DNA from: Gallaecimonas mangrovi
GTDB lineage: Bacteria > Pseudomonadota > Gammaproteobacteria > Enterobacterales > Gallaecimonadaceae
NCBI RefSeq assembly: GCF_003367375.1
Contig: NZ_CP031416.1
Coordinates: 1,805,501 to 1,869,500 of the forward strand
Direction: 5' to 3'
Length of the DNA: 64,000 nt
The translations under genes were made by a program, and so were the position numbers. Positions 44,497 to 56,505 of the stretch are shown piece after piece (within the stretch, counting starts at the first letter, position 1; every line of letters begins with the position of its first letter). Below the pieces are notes generated by a model. It saw nothing but the letters and a program-made list of their open reading frames with translations. It made no database searches and was not told the origin of the DNA.

Positions 44497-45216
44497 TTAA
44501 CTGGCGCCCTCTGTAAAGCGTTGCCATGCACCGTCGCAATATCGCTCAAAGGGAAGATATTGCGTCTTGTAATTCATTTTCTGGCACGCATCGATTTGAT
44601 AGCCGAGATAAAGCCATTTTTTACCGCGGCTTTTAGCTGCCTCAAGCTGCGTTAATACACCCAAGGTTCCCAAGGAACGCTTGTCTTCATCGGGGTCGAA
44701 GAAGGTGTAAAGCGCTGAATAGGCGACAGGCGTTTCGTCGGTGATGGCACAGGCGAGAAGCCGTTTCCCTTTATACAGGCAAATCAACGTCATGGGTAGC
44801 CAACTGGCCTTCGCAAAGTGGGTTAATTGACTTTCCGACGGTGGAAACATTCCGCCATCGTGGTGGCGGGCGTTGATATAGCGGCAATAAAGGTCGAAAT
44901 GGTGGGGCTGAAACTGATGTTCAATACGCACCGTCAAATCGGTATTTTTTTTCAACACTCGGCGTTGGCGCCGGCCCGGCATAAACTGCTCAACATCAAC
45001 ACGCACCGACTCGCAGGCCTGGCACTGGTGGCAGTAAGGCCGATAAACGTCAGAGCCGTTACGCCGAAACCCCATCGACAGCAGCATTTCATACCGCTCT
45101 GCGTCCATGGGTGATTGGGTTACCACCAGCAACTGTTCGTTTTTTTCTGGCAGGTAAGCGCAAGGGAAGGGCTTGGTTAAGCCACAATAAAGCCCTTTTA
45201 AGAGGTTAACGGACAT
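44497..45216 (-). CDS. bpt: Aspartate/glutamate leucyltransferase (Bpt)
   Basis: A 239-residue GNAT-like aminoacyl-tRNA protein transferase that adds leucine to N-terminal Asp or Glu. The N-terminal Cys motif YRPYCHQCQACESVRV and the segment LTVRIEHQFQPHHFDLYCRYINARH are typical. ATG 45216 lies seven bases from GAGGAG; the earlier in-frame ATG at 45222 sits too close to it. It overlaps aat by 19 bp. With Aat and ClpS/ClpA it forms the local N-degron branch. Confidence 0.92.
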   Translation of the reverse strand: MSVNLLKGLYCGLTKPFPCAYLPEKNEQLLVVTQSPMDAERYEMLLSMGFRRNGSDVYRPYCHQCQACESVRVDVEQFMPGRRQRRVLKKNTDLTVRIEHQFQPHHFDLYCRYINARHHDGGMFPPSESQLTHFAKASWLPMTLICLYKGKRLLACAITDETPVAYSALYTFFDPDEDKRSLGTLGVLTQLEAAKSRGKKWLYLGYQIDACQKMNYKTQYLPFERYCDGAWQRFTEGAS

Positions 45217-45914
45217 GGCCATTCTCCTCGTTGCCACAATGCATCAGGCATCAGTTTGTCACGCTCTTCAGCCAAGATCTGCAAATAATGACTGCGCGGC
45301 ATTTCTTTCACCCCCAAACTTGCCAAATGCGGGTTCATCAACTGGCAGTCAATCAGTCGGGCATGGCCTTGCAGTCTGGCGTGTAGGGCGGCAAAAGCGG
45401 CTTTAGACGCATTGGTGGCGCGGTGAAACATGGACTCGCCGCAGAACACTCGGCCGATGGTAATGCCATACAGGCCACCCACCAATTCCCCTGCCAGCCA
45501 AACCTCAACACTGTGGGCATAGCCTAACTCATGCAGTTTTAAGTATGCGGCGCGCATCTGCGGGCTTAGCCAAGTGCCTTTTTGGCCATCGCGCGGCGCA
45601 GCGCAGCCTTCGAGCACCTTAGCAAAGGCGGTATTACAGCGATATTGGTAAGGGGTCTTTTTCAGCCATTTTTTGAGGCTGGTCGACATTATCATGTCGC
45701 CGGGAACTGCGGCGCCTCTCGGGTCGGGTGACCACCATAAAATCGGCTCCCCTGGGTTAAACCACGGGAAAATACCAAGGCGATAGGCCGCCATTAACCG
45801 GGTAGGGGAAAGATCGCCGCCAAAGGCAAGCAAGCCGTTAGGCTGATCCAAGGCTTGAACCGGATCAGGAAACAGGCAAGGGTTATCGGGCAGTTCGGGT
45901 AGCGCTATAGTCAT
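45198..45914 (-). CDS. aat: Leucyl/phenylalanyl-tRNA protein transferase
   Basis: A 238-residue enzyme adding Leu or Phe to N-terminal Lys or Arg, creating substrates for ClpS. Signature GDLSPTRLMAAYRLGIFPWF and EPILWWSPDPRGAA near residues 35-70; SVEVWLAGELVGGLYGITIGRVFCGESMFHR in the middle. E. coli Aat has 234 residues. First gene of aat-bpt(-infA). Confidence 0.95.
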   Translation of the reverse strand: MTIALPELPDNPCLFPDPVQALDQPNGLLAFGGDLSPTRLMAAYRLGIFPWFNPGEPILWWSPDPRGAAVPGDMIMSTSLKKWLKKTPYQYRCNTAFAKVLEGCAAPRDGQKGTWLSPQMRAAYLKLHELGYAHSVEVWLAGELVGGLYGITIGRVFCGESMFHRATNASKAAFAALHARLQGHARLIDCQLMNPHLASLGVKEMPRSHYLQILAEERDKLMPDALWQRGEWPCPLTS

Positions 45915-45959
45915 GGTTTTCGCAATACATTCTTCACAGTTAGAGTGTAGCGCTAACCA

Positions 45960-45985
45960 AAAGGGCCGCGAAAGCGGCCCTTTAA
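45960..45985 (-). terminator. Terminator of trxB
   Basis: AAAGGGCCGC-GAAA-GCGGCCCTTT, three bases after the trxB stop on the minus strand. Confidence 0.85.
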
Positions 45986-45987
45986 AA

Positions 45988-46944
<957 letters not shown>

Positions 46945-46984
46945 TCAAAATACGTTGAGCGCATTTTAGGGAAAATACCGCCAA

Positions 46985-47012
46985 CAAAAAACCCCGCTGT
47001 TGCGGGGCTTTT
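46985..47012 (-). terminator. Terminator of ald
   Basis: AAAACCCCGC-TGTT-GCGGGGCTTTT with additional A residues, 16 bp downstream of the ald stop. Confidence 0.85.
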
Positions 47013-47028
47013 CGATTCACACAATCGT

Positions 47029-48147
47029 TCAGGCGCCAATAATGGTCAGCGGGTCAACGAAAGAAAGGCCATGGGCGTCAGCCACTTCCTTACAAGTGAG
47101 CTTGCCGTTTGCCACGTTAAGGCCAGCCAGCAGGTGCTTGTCGTCTAGCAGCGCCTGCTTGTAGCCTTTGTTGGCCAGTTTGATGATGTAGGGCAGGGTG
47201 GCGTTGTTTAAAGCAAAGGTGGAGGTGCGGGCAACAGCGCCCGGCATGTTGGCCACACAGTAATGCACAACGTCATCAACGATGTAAGTGGGGGCGTCGT
47301 GGGTGGTGGCTTTGGAGGTTTCAAAACAGCCGCCCTGGTCGATAGCCACGTCAACAATGGCTGCGCCTTGCTTCATGTTTTTGATGTGCTCTTTGGTCAC
47401 CAGTTTGGGTGCTGCAGCACCTGGAATAAGCACAGCGCCAATCACCAAGTCGGCGGCCAGCACGTGGCGCTCCAACGCATCAGCAGTGGAATAAACCACT
47501 TTAGCGCGGCCACCAAATTCGGCGTCTAAGCGGCGCAGGGCATCAACGTTACGGTCCAAAATGGTCACATCGGCACGCATGCCTACGGCAATACGGGCAG
47601 CGTTAGAGCCGACAACACCACCGCCAATAACCACCACTTTGGCCGGCTCGGTGCCGGGCACGCCGGAAATCAACAGGCCACTACCGCCACGGGATTTTTC
47701 TAGGGCCTGGGCACCGGCTTGAATAGACATACGGCCAGCCACTTCCGACATCGGTGCCAGCAGCGGCAGGCCGCCCTTGTCGTCGGTTACGGTTTCGTAG
47801 GCAATGCACACAGCGCCAGATTTCAGCAGATCTTCGGTTTGCGGCAGGTCGGGAGCCAAATGCAGGTAGGTAAACAGCAATTGGCCTTCACGCAAGCGGG
47901 CGCGTTCATTGGCCAGCGGCTCTTTTACCTTCACAATCATTTCTGCTTTGGCGAAAACAGCTTCAGCGCTATCGATAATGGCAGCGCCAGCAGCTTGGTA
48001 ATCTTCGTCGGTAAAGCCGATGCCAAGGCCAGCATTGGTTTCCACGATCACCTGATGACCGTGGTTAACCAGCTCACGCACTGAAGCAGGCACCATGCCG
48101 ACGCGATATTCGTGGTTTTTTATCTCTTTCGGTACGCCGATGATCAT
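47029..48147 (-). CDS. ald: Alanine dehydrogenase
   Basis: A 372-residue NAD-dependent enzyme interconverting alanine and pyruvate plus ammonia. [20 protein letters not shown] at the start, YLHLAPDL catalytic region and the Rossmann motif [19 protein letters not shown] 48147 has AAGGAAA upstream; the in-frame start at 48189 adds non-homologous residues. It diverges from lrp, and Lrp-type regulators commonly control ald, so direct regulation from the 134 bp intergenic region is likely. Confidence 0.94.
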   Translation of the reverse strand: MIIGVPKEIKNHEYRVGMVPASVRELVNHGHQVIVETNAGLGIGFTDEDYQAAGAAIIDSAEAVFAKAEMIVKVKEPLANERARLREGQLLFTYLHLAPDLPQTEDLLKSGAVCIAYETVTDDKGGLPLLAPMSEVAGRMSIQAGAQALEKSRGGSGLLISGVPGTEPAKVVVIGGGVVGSNAARIAVGMRADVTILDRNVDALRRLDAEFGGRAKVVYSTADALERHVLAADLVIGAVLIPGAAAPKLVTKEHIKNMKQGAAIVDVAIDQGGCFETSKATTHDAPTYIVDDVVHYCVANMPGAVARTSTFALNNATLPYIIKLANKGYKQALLDDKHLLAGLNVANGKLTCKEVADAHGLSFVDPLTIIGA

Positions 48148-48281
48148 CTGGTGTTTCCTTTTGGTTATCAAAGGGCTAGTGATTTTCACCGTAGTATAGG
48201 GAGGCCATTAGAGAATGAGTTGCTTTATTTACTCGTTTTTCAGTATTTTATGCTGGTAGGGGTGGGTGAACTAGAGGATCT

Positions 48282-48773
48282 ATGCTGCATTCAACCAAGA
48301 AAGTGGTTAAAGAACTGGACCGCATCGATCGCAAGATATTGAAAGAACTACAAAATGATGGTCGCCTATCTAACGTAGAATTATCCAGGCGTATTGGCCT
48401 GTCGCCAACGCCTTGTTTGGAAAGGGTTAAACGCTTAGAACGGCAAGGCTTTATTCAGGGTTATACCGCCATTATTGACCCACGTCACATCGGTGCCGCC
48501 TTGCTGGTTTTTGTGGAAGTCACCTTAGAGCGCACTTCCTCTGAGGTTTTTGAACAGTTCACCTTGGCGGTACAAAAGCTCGATATCATTCAGGAGTGCC
48601 ATCTGGTGTCGGGTAATTTTGACTACCTCCTTAAAACGCGGGTAGCCGATATGTCTGCCTACCGCGAGTTATTAGGTGAAACCTTACTGCGTTTGCCCGG
48701 TGTTAAAGAGACACGCACCTACGTGGTAATGGAAGAAGTGAAAAATGTTTCCAAGGTATTGATTCATGGGTGA
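48282..48773 (+). CDS. lrp: Leucine-responsive regulatory protein
   Basis: A 163-residue global regulator. N-terminal helix-turn-helix ([45 protein letters not shown]) and C-terminal RAM ligand domain. Near-identical to E. coli Lrp in the DNA-binding part. Senses leucine and alanine and regulates amino-acid genes, plausibly including ald opposite and the ilv operon. Its end overlaps ftsK by 8 bp, the standard lrp-ftsK order. Confidence 0.95.
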   Translation: MLHSTKKVVKELDRIDRKILKELQNDGRLSNVELSRRIGLSPTPCLERVKRLERQGFIQGYTAIIDPRHIGAALLVFVEVTLERTSSEVFEQFTLAVQKLDIIQECHLVSGNFDYLLKTRVADMSAYRELLGETLLRLPGVKETRTYVVMEEVKNVSKVLIHG

Positions 48774-51237
48774 GGCTGGTATCATCTCAAAGTTAAGAAG
48801 CAAGTTTGGAGTAGGGTCTTTGGAGCGAGTGGAGCTCAAACGCTTGTCGGGTACGCAGCGGCTGCTAGAAGCAGGCCTGGTGCTCTGTACGCTTTTTTCG
48901 TTGTTCCTGCTGGTGGCCTTGGCCAGTTTTAACCCGGCAGACCCTGGCTGGTCGCAAACCGGCGTACCCGGCCATATCCAAAATGCGGCCGGCACCATTG
49001 GTGCCTGGGTGGCCGATATTCTGCTGTTCAGCACCGGTGTGCTCGCCTATTTATTGCCATTTTTAATCGCCTTGTGTGGCTGGTTTTGTTTTCGCAATTA
49101 CCGCTCCTTGGTCGAAATTGATTACCTGACCGCTGGCCTTCGCCTTATTGGCGTGGTGCTGGCGTTTTTGGGCCTTGCTGGCCTTGCCTCTGTTTATTTG
49201 AGCGACATCCACAGTTATTCCGCCGGTGGTCTGGTGGGCGACCTGATGGCTACCGCCTTAAAACCCTGGTTTAACTTTGTTGGCTCCTTCCTGATCCTGC
49301 TGGCCTTAACTGCTGCGGGCATCACCATGGTAACCGGGCTTTCCTGGGTAGCGGTGGTCGACCGCTTGGGGGCGCTGGTGGTAGAAGGCGCCAGTTGGAG
49401 TTGGGAAAAAATCGTTGCCATTGCTACCCAGTCGCGGGCTGACAAGCCTGCCGAAGAAGACCTTGCAGACGACACTAGCCCCGAACCCAAGGCGCCAGAG
49501 CCCGAACGGCTGGAAGCCAAAGAGCCGGTGCTTAGCCTAAGCGCCGAGCCAAAAGCGAAAACCGAACCGTCACTGTCATTCCCGGCGCAAGCCGATGACG
49601 ACGAGCTGGACCTGCCTTGGCTTGACGAACCGCAAGAGGTGCCAGTGGCGCCGACGCCGGTTAAAGCCAAGCCAGAACCCAAAGCGAGCTTTAAAGACAC
49701 CCTTAACGATGCCATGGCCAACACCAGTGCCAGTGAAGGCGAACTGGTTGAGCCGCTGCCGTCCATGGACCTTCTTGACCGGCCCGATAAAAACCGTAAC
49801 CCCATCAGCCAGGACGAATTAGACGCGGTATCGCGTTTGGTTGAAGAGAAACTGCTCGATTTTGGCGTGCAGGCCAATGTGGTGGATGTACACCCAGGCC
49901 CGGTTATTACCCGCTTTGAGCTCGACCTCGCCCCCGGGGTAAAGGTTTCTAAAATTTCTAACCTTTCTAAAGACTTGGCGCGGGCGCTGTCGGCCATTTC
50001 GGTGCGGGTAGTGGAAGTTATTCCCGGCAAATCGGTCATTGGTTTGGAAGTGCCCAACAAGCACCGCGAAGTGGTGTACCTGTCGGAAGTCATTAACGAC
50101 CAAAAATTTATCGACAACAGTTCGCCGCTGGCAATGGTGCTGGGTAAAGACATTGCCGGTAATTCGGTGGTGGTCGATTTGGCGAAAATGCCGCACTTAT
50201 TGGTGGCCGGTACCACCGGTTCCGGTAAATCGGTAGGTGTTAACGTCATGCTGGTGTCGCTGCTTTATAAGAGCACGCCGGAAGAGGTGCGCCTTATTAT
50301 GATTGACCCGAAAATGCTGGAACTGTCGGTTTATGAAGGCATTCCGCATCTTTTGGCCGAAGTGGTTACCGATATGAAAGACGCTGCCAATGCTTTGCGT
50401 TGGTGTGTGGGCGAAATGGAGCGGCGATACAAATTAATGTCGCTGATGGGGGTGCGTAACCTCAAAGGCTTTAACCAGAAGGTAAAAGACGCCGCGAAAG
50501 CCGGTAATCCCCTAAAAGACCCGTTGTGGAATGCCAATAGCTCTATGGAGCCGGAAGCTCCCGACCTTGAGCCACTGCCGCGCATTGTGGTGGTAGTGGA
50601 CGAATTTGCCGACATGATGATGATCGTCGGTAAAAAGGTAGAAGAGCTGATTGCCCGTATCGCCCAAAAGGCGCGGGCGGCCGGTATTCACCTGATTTTG
50701 GCCACCCAGCGCCCGTCGGTGGATGTCATCACCGGCCTTATCAAGGCCAACATCCCAACCCGTATTGCCTTTCAGGTATCCAGCAAAATCGATTCGCGCA
50801 CCATCCTTGACCAGCAAGGGGCCGAAAGCCTGTTGGGCCAGGGTGACATGCTGTATCTGCCGCCGGGCTCCGGCGTACCAACCCGTGTGCACGGCGCCTT
50901 TGTGGACGACCATGAAGTGCACCGGGTAGTAGAAGATTGGAAAAAACGCGGCAAGCCGCAGTATATCGACGCCATTTTGGCCGGCGAGATGACCCAAGAA
51001 ACCCTGCTGCCGGGCGAAAGCATGGACGACGACGCCGAGCGTGACCCTTTATACGACGAAGCCGTGGCCTTTGTGATTGAATCGCGCCGCGGCTCTATTT
51101 CCAGCGTGCAGCGCAAGCTTAAAATTGGCTATAACCGCGCGGCCCGTTTGATTGAACAGATGGAAATGGCCGGCATTGTTTCCCCGGCTGGCCACAACGG
51201 TAACCGCGAAGTGCTGGTGCCACATCACGGAGAATAA
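48766..51237 (+). CDS. ftsK: DNA translocase FtsK
   Basis: An 823-residue divisome motor. Four N-terminal membrane helices (~20-200), a Pro/Glu/Ala/Lys-rich linker (~215-330) that is short compared with E. coli (FtsK 1329), the alpha/beta motor with Walker A GTTGSGKS at 482-489 and Walker [14 protein letters not shown], and a C-terminal gamma winged helix ([23 protein letters not shown]) that reads KOPS and activates XerD. It moves chromosome termini through the septum. The ATG lies in the lrp end. Confidence 0.94.
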   Translation: MGEAGIISKLRSKFGVGSLERVELKRLSGTQRLLEAGLVLCTLFSLFLLVALASFNPADPGWSQTGVPGHIQNAAGTIGAWVADILLFSTGVLAYLLPFLIALCGWFCFRNYRSLVEIDYLTAGLRLIGVVLAFLGLAGLASVYLSDIHSYSAGGLVGDLMATALKPWFNFVGSFLILLALTAAGITMVTGLSWVAVVDRLGALVVEGASWSWEKIVAIATQSRADKPAEEDLADDTSPEPKAPEPERLEAKEPVLSLSAEPKAKTEPSLSFPAQADDDELDLPWLDEPQEVPVAPTPVKAKPEPKASFKDTLNDAMANTSASEGELVEPLPSMDLLDRPDKNRNPISQDELDAVSRLVEEKLLDFGVQANVVDVHPGPVITRFELDLAPGVKVSKISNLSKDLARALSAISVRVVEVIPGKSVIGLEVPNKHREVVYLSEVINDQKFIDNSSPLAMVLGKDIAGNSVVVDLAKMPHLLVAGTTGSGKSVGVNVMLVSLLYKSTPEEVRLIMIDPKMLELSVYEGIPHLLAEVVTDMKDAANALRWCVGEMERRYKLMSLMGVRNLKGFNQKVKDAAKAGNPLKDPLWNANSSMEPEAPDLEPLPRIVVVVDEFADMMMIVGKKVEELIARIAQKARAAGIHLILATQRPSVDVITGLIKANIPTRIAFQVSSKIDSRTILDQQGAESLLGQGDMLYLPPGSGVPTRVHGAFVDDHEVHRVVEDWKKRGKPQYIDAILAGEMTQETLLPGESMDDDAERDPLYDEAVAFVIESRRGSISSVQRKLKIGYNRAARLIEQMEMAGIVSPAGHNGNREVLVPHHGE

Positions 51238-51238
51238 T

Positions 51239-51841
51239 ATGCGATTACTTCCACTGGCTTTGTTACTTGCCAGTACCGCGGCAGTGGCCGACGATGCCAG
51301 CGATCTCAAAGCCAAGCTGGCCCATTACCAGAGCTTCTCGGCGCACTTTTCGCAAAAAGTGGTAGACAGCAAAGGCAATACCGCCATGAAGGCCGAGGGC
51401 GAAATGGCGGTGGAACGGCCACAAAAACTGTACTGGCACACCGAAAAGCCCGACGAAACCTTATTGATCTCTGACGGCAACACCCTGTGGCTTTATAACC
51501 CCTTTGTTGAGCAGGTCACCCTGTATTCCCCCAAAGAGGCAGTGGGCCGCACGCCGATGCTGCTGCTTTCTAGCCAAGACCCAGCAGTATGGAGCCAGTT
51601 CACCATCAAGGCCGACGGCCAAAACTACCTTATTAAACCCAAAGACGAAAAAGACGCCTACGTGACCGCCCTTACCGTTAAATTTAGCGGCAACAAGGTG
51701 GCAGGCCTGGTGATCCATGATGTGTCCGGTCAGCAAAATACCGTGACCTTTTCTGGCTTTAAATCGCCAAGGGCCAAAGACGCCGACGTAAAATTCACCT
51801 TTACGCCACCACCGGGCGTGGCTATTGACGACCAGCGATGA
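51239..51841 (+). CDS. lolA: Outer-membrane lipoprotein carrier LolA
   Basis: A 200-residue periplasmic chaperone carrying lipoproteins from LolCDE to LolB. Signal peptide [17 protein letters not shown], then the LolA fold ([37 protein letters not shown]). ATG 51239 follows the ftsK stop by one base with GGAG upstream; the open frame to 51152 lies inside ftsK. Stop overlaps the rarA start (ATGA). Confidence 0.94.
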   Translation: MRLLPLALLLASTAAVADDASDLKAKLAHYQSFSAHFSQKVVDSKGNTAMKAEGEMAVERPQKLYWHTEKPDETLLISDGNTLWLYNPFVEQVTLYSPKEAVGRTPMLLLSSQDPAVWSQFTIKADGQNYLIKPKDEKDAYVTALTVKFSGNKVAGLVIHDVSGQQNTVTFSGFKSPRAKDADVKFTFTPPPGVAIDDQR

Positions 51842-53181
51842 CCAACCTGGGCTTTGATTTTGGCGACGGTCCCGTAGAGCCGCTGGCTGCCAGGATGCGG
51901 CCAAAAACCTTTGACGATTACGTCGGCCAGCAACATTTAGTGGGGCAGGGCAAGGCCCTGCGCCGGGCGCTCGAAGCCGGCAAACCCCATTCGATGATCC
52001 TCTGGGGCCCGCCCGGTACCGGCAAAACCACCCTGGCTGAGCTTATTGCCCGTTATTCGGATGCCGAAGTCGAGCGCATATCGGCGGTAACCAGCGGCAT
52101 TAAAGAAATACGGGCCGCTGTTGATGCTGCCAAAAGCCGCGCCCGCAAAACCCTGCTGTTTGTGGACGAGGTGCACCGCTTTAACAAAAGCCAGCAAGAC
52201 GCTTTTTTGCCGCACATTGAAGACGGCACCTTTATCTTTATTGGTGCCACCACCGAAAACCCCTCTTTTGAGCTTAACGGCGCCTTGTTGTCGCGGGCGC
52301 GGGTTTATGTGCTAAAAAACCTCGAATATAACGACATCAGTGGCCTGTTAAGCCGCGCACTCACCGCGCCAGAAGGCTTAACCGGCATTAGCCTGGATGA
52401 CGACGCCCAAGACGTATTAACGCAAATGGCCGGTGGCGATGCCCGCCGCGCCCTTAATTACCTGGAAATGCTCTCTGATATGGCCGACGACGGCCGTATC
52501 AGTAAAGAGCTTATTGCCTCGGTGCTGGGCCAGGACATTCGCCGGTTCGATAAAGGTGGTGACCTGTTCTACGACATGATCTCGGCCTTTCACAAATCGG
52601 TGCGCGGCTCGGCCCCTGATGCCGCCCTTTACTGGTATTGCCGGATGCTCGAAGGCGGCTGTGACCCGCTGTATGTCGCACGAAGGCTGTTGGCCATTGC
52701 CTCGGAAGATATCGGCAATGCCGACCCAAAAGCGCTAACCATTGGCCTTAACGCCTGGGACACCTTTACCCGGGTTGGCCCGGCTGAAGGCGAGCGGGCC
52801 ATTGCCCAAGCCGCGGTGTATATGGCTTGCGCGCCCAAATCTAACGCCGTTTACACCGCCTTTAAAGCGGCGCGGCGCGACGCCAAAGCCGCCGGCGACT
52901 TGGCGGTGCCGCTGCACCTTCGCAACGCCCCCACCAAATTGCTGGAATCCTTGGGCCACGGTAGCGAATACCGCTATGCCCACGACGAGCCGGGCGCTTA
53001 TGCTGCCGGTGAAAACTTTTTTCCCCAAGAACTCAAAGACAGGCGTTACTATCAACCCTCTAACCGTGGCCTTGAGCAAAAGATAGGCGAAAAGCTCAAT
53101 TACCTGGCCGAGCGCGACCGGCAAAGTCCGGTCCAGCGCTACTCGGACGACGAGGGCTCTGGTACACTGCCCGAAGACTGA
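51838..53181 (+). CDS. rarA: Replication-associated recombination protein RarA
   Basis: A 447-residue AAA+ ATPase (MgsA) acting at stalled forks. Walker A GPPGTGKT at 57-64, Walker [12 protein letters not shown], sensor [12 protein letters not shown], tetramerisation domain with [22 protein letters not shown]. Coupled to lolA by ATGA; serS follows after 19 bp. Confidence 0.95.
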   Translation: MTNLGFDFGDGPVEPLAARMRPKTFDDYVGQQHLVGQGKALRRALEAGKPHSMILWGPPGTGKTTLAELIARYSDAEVERISAVTSGIKEIRAAVDAAKSRARKTLLFVDEVHRFNKSQQDAFLPHIEDGTFIFIGATTENPSFELNGALLSRARVYVLKNLEYNDISGLLSRALTAPEGLTGISLDDDAQDVLTQMAGGDARRALNYLEMLSDMADDGRISKELIASVLGQDIRRFDKGGDLFYDMISAFHKSVRGSAPDAALYWYCRMLEGGCDPLYVARRLLAIASEDIGNADPKALTIGLNAWDTFTRVGPAEGERAIAQAAVYMACAPKSNAVYTAFKAARRDAKAAGDLAVPLHLRNAPTKLLESLGHGSEYRYAHDEPGAYAAGENFFPQELKDRRYYQPSNRGLEQKIGEKLNYLAERDRQSPVQRYSDDEGSGTLPED

Positions 53182-53191
53182 ATGGACCTGA

Positions 53192-54487
<1,296 letters not shown>

Positions 54488-54492
54488 AAGAC

Positions 54493-54515
54493 AGGGCGCC
54501 TTTGGTGCCCTTTTA
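54493..54515 (+). terminator. Probable terminator of serS
   Basis: GGGCGCC-TTT-GGTGCCC (one G-T wobble) followed by TTTTAC, right after serS. Confidence 0.6.
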
Positions 54516-54542
54516 CTTTGAATAGTCGGAAGGATAAAGCCC

Positions 54543-55601
54543 ATGTCTATTGAGCAAGAGATCCGCGAAGAAATGCGCGTTCTGCCGCAGATCGATGTGG
54601 AATTTGAAGTTCGCCGCCGTGTTGATTTTATTAAAGACACCCTCAAGGCCTCAGGGCTGTCGACGCTGGTGCTGGGCATCAGCGGCGGGGTGGACTCATC
54701 CACCTGTGGCCGCTTGGCGCAACTGGCGGTTAACGAGCTAAACGGCGAGTCGAGCGAAGACAAAACCTATCGCTTTATTGCCGTACGCCTGCCTTATGGT
54801 GTGCAACATGATGAAGACGAAGCCCAGCTGGCGCTGTCTTTTATCGAGCCAACCCACGCCGTTACCGTCAATGTGAAAGCCGGTGTTGATGGCTTATCCA
54901 AAGCCGCCCACGACGGCCTAGCCCCCACTGGCCTGGTGCCGGAAGACGACTATCACCGTGATTTCATCAAGGGTAACGTTAAAGCCCGTTCGCGGATGAT
55001 TGCCCAATACGAAATCGCCGGCCTTACCCGTGGCCTGGTGCTGGGCACCGACCACAGCGCCGAGAACATCACCGGCTTTTACACCAAGTGGGGCGACGGC
55101 GCCTGCGACTTGGTGCCGCTGTTTGGCCTGTCCAAACGCCAGGTGCGTGCTGTGGCCAAACACCTTGGCGCGCCCGAGGTGCTGGTTACCAAAACCCCCA
55201 CCGCCGATTTAGAAACCCTGAACCCGCAGTTGGCCGACGAAGCCGCCTTGGGCCTCAGTTACGACCAAATCGACGACTTCTTGGAAGGCAAGGCGGTCGA
55301 TGCCGCCGTGCGTGACCGCTTGGTGGAAATTTATCTTCGCACCCAGCACAAGCGCCAAGCCATTCCACCATTTACGATTAACATGCCGGGCCAAAAGGCC
55401 CGTTGTTATGGCTGCTATAAAACCCTGGTTTCTCTACCTCGTCCGTACCCGCCACGGCCACCTTTATACCGGCATCACCCTGGATGTACCCCGGCGCTTT
55501 GCCGAGCACCAATCCGGCAAGGGCGCCAAAGCCCTGCGTGGCAAAGGCCCTTTGGTCTTGGTCTACTCAGAAGAAGTCGGTTCCCATTCCGAAGCCCTTA
55601 A
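54543..55601 (+). CDS. nadE: NH3-dependent NAD+ synthetase with abnormal C-terminus
   Basis: Residues 1-278 match NadE, which amidates deamido-NAD with ammonia and ATP: PP-loop SGGVDSS at 47-53, [32 protein letters not shown] and APTADLE-like [11 protein letters not shown]. Good GGAAGGA upstream of ATG 54543. After [11 protein letters not shown] (~280) the frame continues 70 Pro/Arg-rich residues that are an out-of-frame reading of the GIY-YIG gene. A single-base shift near 55366-55373 would give an ending ...IYD and stop at TAA 55379-55381, close to the family's ~275-residue length. So the true end is probably near 55381; a sequencing error or a recent frameshift cannot be told apart here. 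Confidence 0.85.
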   Translation: MSIEQEIREEMRVLPQIDVEFEVRRRVDFIKDTLKASGLSTLVLGISGGVDSSTCGRLAQLAVNELNGESSEDKTYRFIAVRLPYGVQHDEDEAQLALSFIEPTHAVTVNVKAGVDGLSKAAHDGLAPTGLVPEDDYHRDFIKGNVKARSRMIAQYEIAGLTRGLVLGTDHSAENITGFYTKWGDGACDLVPLFGLSKRQVRAVAKHLGAPEVLVTKTPTADLETLNPQLADEAALGLSYDQIDDFLEGKAVDAAVRDRLVEIYLRTQHKRQAIPPFTINMPGQKARCYGCYKTLVSLPRPYPPRPPLYRHHPGCTPALCRAPIRQGRQSPAWQRPFGLGLLRRSRFPFRSP

Positions 55602-55674
55602 ACGCGAGTTGGCGGTTAAGGGACTATCTAAGGCACGTAAAGAAGCGCTGGTTGCTGCTGTAAGGCAGGCCTAA
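55408..55674 (+). CDS. GIY-YIG family endonuclease-like protein
   Basis: An 88-residue single-domain GIY-YIG protein of the YhbQ/UPF0213 type ([65 protein letters not shown]). The motif pair appears as LYLV and LYTGI. In E. coli YhbQ is linked to DNA repair or processing of branched DNA; role here unproven. ATG 55408 has AAAGG upstream. Its first 194 bp overlap the abnormal tail of nadE in another frame. Confidence 0.82.
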   Translation: MAAIKPWFLYLVRTRHGHLYTGITLDVPRRFAEHQSGKGAKALRGKGPLVLVYSEEVGSHSEALKRELAVKGLSKARKEALVAAVRQA

Positions 55675-55979
55675 GCCGGTCGCTGCCTATCCCTTTTTTA
55701 AAGTCACTATTTGCCGCAGCCCAAGCGGGCAGGGCGGTTGAGTGCCACTTTTCCTACCTTATCTTTGCAATTTGTGAGCTTGGGGTATTTACCCTTGGTT
55801 TTTAGAGGGTTATGGTTGTTTAGGTTGAGTTCATATTGTGGTGTTTTAGGGACAAAGTGGTTAGCCAAGGAAGACTGGAGTCCGGTAATTCAGGGGCGGT
55901 AGCGTGGGTTTGGGTTTGGTAAGGCTGCCATGAGTACGTTGCGGATTTTGAGTCTCTTTGCTTCGTTATTGTTCTTTTA
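55675..55979. other. Intergenic region at the left border of the accessory block
   Basis: A 305 bp stretch after the GIY-YIG gene with no supported gene, terminator or RNA. It marks the change from the conserved core to the AT-rich accessory block. Confidence 0.5.
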
Positions 55980-56258
55980 AATGCCGGGACTCGCCCCGGC
56001 GGGCGCGTTACTTTCTTGCTTGGCCAAGAAAGTAACCAAAGAAGGCCACCCCGGCGCTGTTGCTTTGCTCCCAGTCACTTACCGTGGTCGCTTCACACGG
56101 GCATCCTGCCCTTCTTCCGCTCAACCAAGCTGGCCGCCTCACATCCGTGCCTCGTGCCCACTCACGTTCCTTCCCGCTCAGCGCTCCGCTTAAAGGGGCC
56201 CCAAGAGCGGGGGCTTCGTTAAGGTTTTGATTTTATATAATTTTAGAAGTGGGTGTCC
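55980..56258 (-). repeat. Left copy of a ~275 bp structured inverted repeat
   Basis: Homologous in inverted orientation to 60037-60311. Both copies contain the hairpin GCCGGG-ACTCGC-CCCGGC, then a perfect 11 bp stem TTACTTTCTTG-N6-CAAGAAAGTAA whose loop varies between copies, then AAGAAGG and CACCCCGGCG, a divergent middle, and a conserved distal end with TTAAAGGGGCCCCAA, GGCTTCGTTA, TTTGATTTTAT and AGAAGTGGRTGTCC. Small open frames inside it are not credible genes. Similar GC-rich repeats occur in other proteobacteria to my recollection, which I cannot verify here. Confidence 0.85.
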
Positions 56259-56374
56259 ATTGTTCCTCTTTGGTATGAGTTACAACGAAGTTTTGAAAAT
56301 TTAATTTGTGCTTGAAGAGCTAATTATATTTTGCTCGAATCAAAGTTAAATAGACGTGATCAATAAAAGGTTAT

Positions 56375-56437
56375 ATAACGCCCAACTTAGCGGACATTTT
56401 TCGCTCCGCTCAAATTGTCCGCTAAGTTGGGCGTTAT
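56375..56437 (+). other. attC: attC-like recombination site 1
   Basis: A perfect 22 bp inverted repeat (56375-56396 with 56416-56437) with a 19-nt loop. Its ends read TAACGCCCAAC and GTTGGGCGTTA, carrying the AAC/GTT core pairs of integron attC sites. It lies 68 bp upstream of the TPR-HEPN gene, where the attC of a preceding cassette would be. The arms are unusually perfect, with no extrahelical base, so the assignment is less certain than for 59664-59753. A large intrinsic hairpin is the alternative. Confidence 0.6.
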
Positions 56438-56505
56438 GGGTCAGCGTCATTGTCGCGCTCGGCAATTAATAATCAGGGAATTAATTTTGTGTATGAAAGA
56501 CTCAC

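Noticed and set aside
44455-44500. tRNA gene near infA, as serW in E. coli
   Set aside because: The spacer between bpt and infA is only 47 bp and has no cloverleaf.
49215-50249. 344-codon open frame antisense to ftsK
   Set aside because: Ser/Thr/Pro low-complexity translation typical of a reverse-strand shadow; ftsK is intact across it.
55711-56222. Several 60-70 codon frames in the region left of the cassette array
   Set aside because: They fall in the structured repeat and intergenic DNA, are Pro/Ser/Arg-rich, and their counterparts are not preserved in the inverted copy at 60037-60311.
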